From Woeseia sp. (GTDB taxonomy: Bacteria; Pseudomonadota; Gammaproteobacteria; Steroidobacterales; Woeseiaceae): a DNA stretch of 64,000 nucleotides. The stretch spans positions 124,001-188,000 of the forward strand of contig JAJFKW010000002.1 of NCBI GenBank assembly GCA_021773015.1, in the 5' to 3' direction. The notes beneath the pieces were generated by a model. It had not been told where the DNA came from. It saw only the letters and a program-made list of their open reading frames with translations, and ran no database searches. Of this stretch, positions 60,712 through 64,000 are shown piece after piece. Position numbers and translations under genes: made by a program. Positions within the stretch are counted from its first letter, which is position 1, and each line of letters starts with the position of its first letter.

Positions 60712-61776
60712 GTGCAGCCTTCCGTCCGTGCCACGATATTTCCTGAAAACTCGCAGCAAACTACGATGTTCGTGGAGGCGCAGCAGTCCGCTGATGTCGT
60801 AAGCCGACAGATCGTGGCTAATCGTGACGATGTGCGTAGTCTCGCGACCAGGCTTATCCAGAACGAGCCGCGCGCCGTAGTTACCTGTGCGAGGGGCAGC
60901 TCTGATCATGCGGCGACGTACTTCAAATACCTTATTGAATCGGAACTTGGCGTACTCACGTCATCTGCGTCTCCGTCGATTCAGTCGGTGTACCGCGTAC
61001 CTCAGCACCTTGCCGGTACGCTGTATGTTGCGATTACGCAATCCGGTTCCAGTCCGGACATCCTAGAGAATACGGAGCGGGCAAAGGCTGCCGGTGCGAC
61101 GGTTTTGGTTATGGTCAACGATGTTCAGTCACCAATCGTTGCGCTGGCAGATTATTTGATTCCTCTGCAAGCAGGTACCGAAAAAAGTGTGGCCGCGACT
61201 AAGTCATTTATTTCAACTATAAGTGCAATGCTGCATATCGTCTCGGAATGGACCGGAAATCCACGCATGAAACACAGTTTGTCCGAATTACCGGAGACAC
61301 TACAGCAAGCATGGAATCTGGACTGGTCTGCGGCACATGCCATGTTTGTTAACGCGACCAATATGTTTGTTGTGGCGCGTGGCATGGGTTTGGGTGTCGC
61401 GCAAGAAGCTGCGCTTAAACTGAAAGAAGTTTGCGGTTTGCATGCCGAAGCATTCAGTAGTGCTGAGATTCGTCACGGCCCAATGGCCTTAGTTCGCGAG
61501 CAATTTCCTGTTCTCGTCTTTGCTCAACAGGATGAAACCCGGGACGGGATTGACGAATTGGTGACGGACCTGCAAAACTTGGGGGCCGATGTATGCGTGG
61601 CCGCAGAGCGACCTGGATCGGCGCTGACGTTGCCGATCGTGCTGGGATCCCATCGTGCGACGCAGCCGTTGCTACAAATCCAATCGTTTTATCGGATGTG
61701 TAATGATCTTGCGCTCATGCGCGGATTCGATCCGGACAGACCGCCGCACCTGAGGAAAGTTACGCAGACGACATGA
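60712..61776 (+). CDS. nagB-II: glucosamine-6-phosphate deaminase, type II (SIS domain)
   Basis: 354 residues, two SIS domains. Sugar-phosphate-binding loops: 'VTCARGSSDHAATYFKYLIE', 'ITQSGSSPDILENT', 'EKSVAATKSFISTIS' and 'EAFSSAEIRHGPMALVREQF'. It lacks the glutaminase domain of GlmS, so it acts as a deaminase (glucosamine 6-phosphate to fructose 6-phosphate + ammonia), the NagB-II type first described in Shewanella. GTG 60712 has GGAG six bases upstream; ATG 60766 would match shorter family members. It overlaps nagA by four bases (ATGA). Confidence 0.9.
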   Translation: MQPSVRATIFPENSQQTTMFVEAQQSADVVSRQIVANRDDVRSLATRLIQNEPRAVVTCARGSSDHAATYFKYLIESELGVLTSSASPSIQSVYRVPQHLAGTLYVAITQSGSSPDILENTERAKAAGATVLVMVNDVQSPIVALADYLIPLQAGTEKSVAATKSFISTISAMLHIVSEWTGNPRMKHSLSELPETLQQAWNLDWSAAHAMFVNATNMFVVARGMGLGVAQEAALKLKEVCGLHAEAFSSAEIRHGPMALVREQFPVLVFAQQDETRDGIDELVTDLQNLGADVCVAAERPGSALTLPIVLGSHRATQPLLQIQSFYRMCNDLALMRGFDPDRPPHLRKVTQTT

Positions 61777-62909
61777 CGCGAACGGTATTTGCAAACGGTC
61801 GCGTATTTACAGGTAGCGAAATACTCGTAAACCATGCCGTCGTTGTAGAAGGACAGGACGTCGTCGACGTCATATCGAAAAGTCAGGCGATAGCGTCCGA
61901 CGATTATGTTGATCTTGGTGGTTTCACCCTTGTCCCTGGCCTAATCGACTTGCAGGTGAACGGGGGTGGTGGCGTTCTTTTCAACGATGAGCCAACCGCT
62001 GCTGCAATAGACAAAATATCGAGTGCCCATCGATCGTTTGGAACAACAGGGCTTCTACCTACGATAATCAGCGACACGCTTGCGACGACGCAAGCGGCCA
62101 TTAACGCGGTGCATGAAGCGATCGTCGAATCGTCATCTGCGGTCCTCGGCATTCATCTCGAAGGCCCGCATCTGAATCCGTTGCGGAAAGGTGTACACAA
62201 TGCAGATTTCTTTAGGTACATGGACGACGCGGCGATGCGCCTTGCGTGCTCGCTTAGTCGTGGCAAAACGCTCCTGACAATTGCGCCCGAGCGCGCTAGT
62301 CCTGAAATAATCAGTCAACTCGTCAACGCCGGCGTCGTTGTTTCTGCAGGTCACTCAGACGCACCATACGATGACGTACGACGTGCACTCGACGCGGGCG
62401 TGACTGGATTTACCCATTTGTTCAATGCGATGAGTCCACTCGGCAGCCGCGAGCCAGGTGTGGTCGGCGCCGCATTGGAAGACAGGCATAGTTGGTGTGG
62501 TGTAATTGCCGATGGTGTGCATGTGCATTGGGCTTCATTACGGGTCGCACTGTCCGCCAAACCGCGCGGCAAGATCTTTCTGGTAACAGATGCCATGCCG
62601 ACGGTGGGAACGAGCGCACAGGAATTCGATTTGTTTGGCCAAAAAATAACGCTCGACGCCAATCGCCTAAGCACAGAAAACGGACAGATCGCTGGGTCGA
62701 ATCTCGACATGATGACCGCAGTTCGAAACGTCATAGATTATCTTGATGTTCCGTGGGATGAAGCAATTCGAATGGCGAGTCAGTACCCGGCCGCTTTTCT
62801 TGGCGTGGAAAACGTCTATGGCAAGATTGCAAAGGGATTTAAAGCGAACATGCTGCTCTTAGATGGAGACTTCAAGGCTGTGAAATCCTGGGTGAATGGC
62901 GAGGAATAG
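61773..62909 (+). CDS. nagA: N-acetylglucosamine-6-phosphate deacetylase
   Basis: 378 residues, amidohydrolase fold. Motifs: 'GLIDLQVNGGGGVLFND', 'GIHLEGPHLNPLRKGVHN' (metal Glu), 'VVSAGHSDAPYDD', 'GFTHLFNAMSPLGSREPGVV', 'VIADGVHVHWASL' and 'FLVTDAMPTVG' with the catalytic Asp. It removes acetate from GlcNAc-6-phosphate, feeding nagB-II. The ATG overlaps the nagB-II stop. No GlcNAc kinase (nagK) lies in the window, so the phosphorylated substrate must come from a kinase or PTS encoded elsewhere. Confidence 0.95.
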   Translation: MTRTVFANGRVFTGSEILVNHAVVVEGQDVVDVISKSQAIASDDYVDLGGFTLVPGLIDLQVNGGGGVLFNDEPTAAAIDKISSAHRSFGTTGLLPTIISDTLATTQAAINAVHEAIVESSSAVLGIHLEGPHLNPLRKGVHNADFFRYMDDAAMRLACSLSRGKTLLTIAPERASPEIISQLVNAGVVVSAGHSDAPYDDVRRALDAGVTGFTHLFNAMSPLGSREPGVVGAALEDRHSWCGVIADGVHVHWASLRVALSAKPRGKIFLVTDAMPTVGTSAQEFDLFGQKITLDANRLSTENGQIAGSNLDMMTAVRNVIDYLDVPWDEAIRMASQYPAAFLGVENVYGKIAKGFKANMLLLDGDFKAVKSWVNGEE

Positions 62910-62946
62910 TTTATCGATGTTGGCGCCATGCCGCTGTACGATCGGT

Positions 62947-64000
62947 CTAATTGCGGCTATACAGCTTATTGGTCGCGAATGCCGCGACGACGAAGACGAA
63001 CAGCAGTGATCCAGCCATAAGATAGCGTCCGAACAATACCGCACCAATACCAAATAATGCTGCGTAAATTCCGGCAGTGGCTGCTAACGTCGCCATTGCG
63101 CCAGAACTGAGGCCAGCCCTACCGGATTTAGTTGTTTCGTCGAACGCATGTAGCGTCTCAGAATTCGCTGGCGGCGTCAGGAGTGTGACCACTATCCAAC
63201 CAATTGTCGTGAACGCGACGGAGAACACCAGTTTTTGCCATCCGGCTAGATACGAAAATACGCCGAATTCGAAATACATACTAATGCCGAACGATAACGC
63301 CATAGCTGAGATTTCGCTCCAGACATTAATTCGGTGCCAAAACCAGCGTAGTAGAAAGAGTAATCCAGTCCCGGCGCCAATACTCATCATTAGGCGAAAG
63401 GCTTGCATGGCACTCTCGAGTTTCAGCGCGAGCAATCCCGCTAGCACCATGAGCAGGACGGTGACCAGGCGGCCGACCAAAACCGTTTGCTTGTCAGTTG
63501 CGTTTGGTGCTGCGAATCGTTTGTAGACGTCGTTAACCAAGTACGACGCACCCCAATTCAGGCTCGTAGAAATCGTGGAGACATATGCTGCTGCGAGTGA
63601 GGCAATTACAATTCCGAGCGCGCCTGAAGGTATGTGAGCGAGCATCGCAGAATAGGCCAAGTCATCGGCAATAATGTTTGCAGGCACGTCTGGTAATGCG
63701 GCTTTGAGGCTAGCGATGTCCGGATAAATGATCAGTGATGCCAGCGCGACGATAATCCAGGGCCACGGTCGAATGGCATAATGGCAAAGATTAAAAAATG
63801 CCGAAGCCGCAACTGAGTGATTTTCGTTTTTCGCCGCAAGCATGCGTTGAGCAATATAACCGCCGCCGCCGGGCTCCGATCCCGGATACCACACGCTCCA
63901 CCACTGCACGAGGAGCGGGATCAACAGCAGCGGCACGTACTGATTGGGGTCGGACATATCCGGAAGAAACGATATTTTTCCCTGCAATAGGGGGTGTGCA
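62947..64000 (-). CDS. Na+/solute symporter (SSS family), N-terminus outside window
   Basis: The frame stays open to the window end; the visible 350 residues are the C-terminal part of an SSS transporter with about nine membrane segments. Family blocks: 'QWWSVWYPGSEPGGGGYIAQ', 'RMLAAKNENHSVAASAFFNL', 'AYVSTISTSLNWGASYLVND' and 'MSIGAGTGLLFLLRWFWHRI'. The first in-frame TTG (63987) is internal because 'GKISFLPDMSDPNQYVPLLL' is preceded by more in-frame residues. It converges with nagA. A sugar or amino-sugar substrate is suggested by the neighbours only. Confidence 0.9.
   Translation of the reverse strand, partial: AHPLLQGKISFLPDMSDPNQYVPLLLIPLLVQWWSVWYPGSEPGGGGYIAQRMLAAKNENHSVAASAFFNLCHYAIRPWPWIIVALASLIIYPDIASLKAALPDVPANIIADDLAYSAMLAHIPSGALGIVIASLAAAYVSTISTSLNWGASYLVNDVYKRFAAPNATDKQTVLVGRLVTVLLMVLAGLLALKLESAMQAFRLMMSIGAGTGLLFLLRWFWHRINVWSEISAMALSFGISMYFEFGVFSYLAGWQKLVFSVAFTTIGWIVVTLLTPPANSETLHAFDETTKSGRAGLSSGAMATLAATAGIYAALFGIGAVLFGRYLMAGSLLFVFVVAAFATNKLYSRN

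Overview
The window looks like chromosomal DNA of a heterotrophic gammaproteobacterium, probably an uncultured marine or soil lineage. Supporting signs are a YhcB/DUF1043 protein (a family typical of gammaproteobacteria), many lipoproteins, a TonB-dependent receptor, two PEP-CTERM proteins, NagB-II type GlcNAc catabolism, and an ordinary Shine-Dalgarno pattern with frequent GTG and TTG starts. I see no transposase, integrase, phage gene, CRISPR array, rRNA or tRNA. The assignment is inference; no marker gene settles it.

Region by region: 0-6 kb holds a partial TPR protein, yhcB, a PD40 beta-propeller lipoprotein and a DUF3592 membrane protein. 6-9 kb holds small orphan genes, including an overlapping ribbon-helix-helix/orphan pair with a palindrome touching its start codon. 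9.5-20 kb mixes a PEP-CTERM protein, an acyl-CoA-dehydrogenase-like flavoprotein divergent from a GlxA-type regulator, a GFA protein, a three-gene exported/membrane group, a decayed serine hydrolase, an SRPBCC protein and a GcvA-like LysR regulator. 20-32 kb holds an exported SDR, two small membrane proteins, a 1363-residue LamG/TSP3 surface protein with a 1140-bp internal repeat, a DUF547 lipoprotein, and an XRE regulator joined to a phospholipase-A2-like lipoprotein. 33-48 kb holds chrB-chrA, an ornithine-cyclodeaminase-family gene coupled to an M28 peptidase, lactate permease, an FKBP-Sel1 fusion, a second PEP-CTERM protein and ppk2.

The most coherent system is at 48.5-59.3 kb, a nucleoside/nucleotide-use locus: AMP nucleosidase, nucleoside hydrolase, NupC-type permease, a TrpF-like TIM barrel, a TonB receptor, an adenosine-kinase-like PfkB enzyme, a LacI regulator, a PhoD-type phosphatase and an adenine deaminase of the ADA superfamily. 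A shared palindrome (core TTAAACGTTTAA) occurs before the nucleoside hydrolase, TonB receptor, kinase/regulator and adenine deaminase genes, with a degenerate copy before phoD. An exact 17-bp match recurs in opposite orientation at two of these sites. The inferred route is: nucleotide to nucleoside outside the cytoplasm, import, adenosine to AMP, AMP to adenine plus ribose 5-phosphate, adenine to hypoxanthine.

Next to it, 59.6-64 kb holds a GlcNAc locus: a second LacI regulator, a different palindrome (GACAACGTTGTC), nagB-II, nagA and a Na+/solute symporter cut by the window end. Short copies of a GGTCCGACCC(C)TTTTT-like motif are scattered through intergenic DNA of the first ~28 kb, mostly just after genes.
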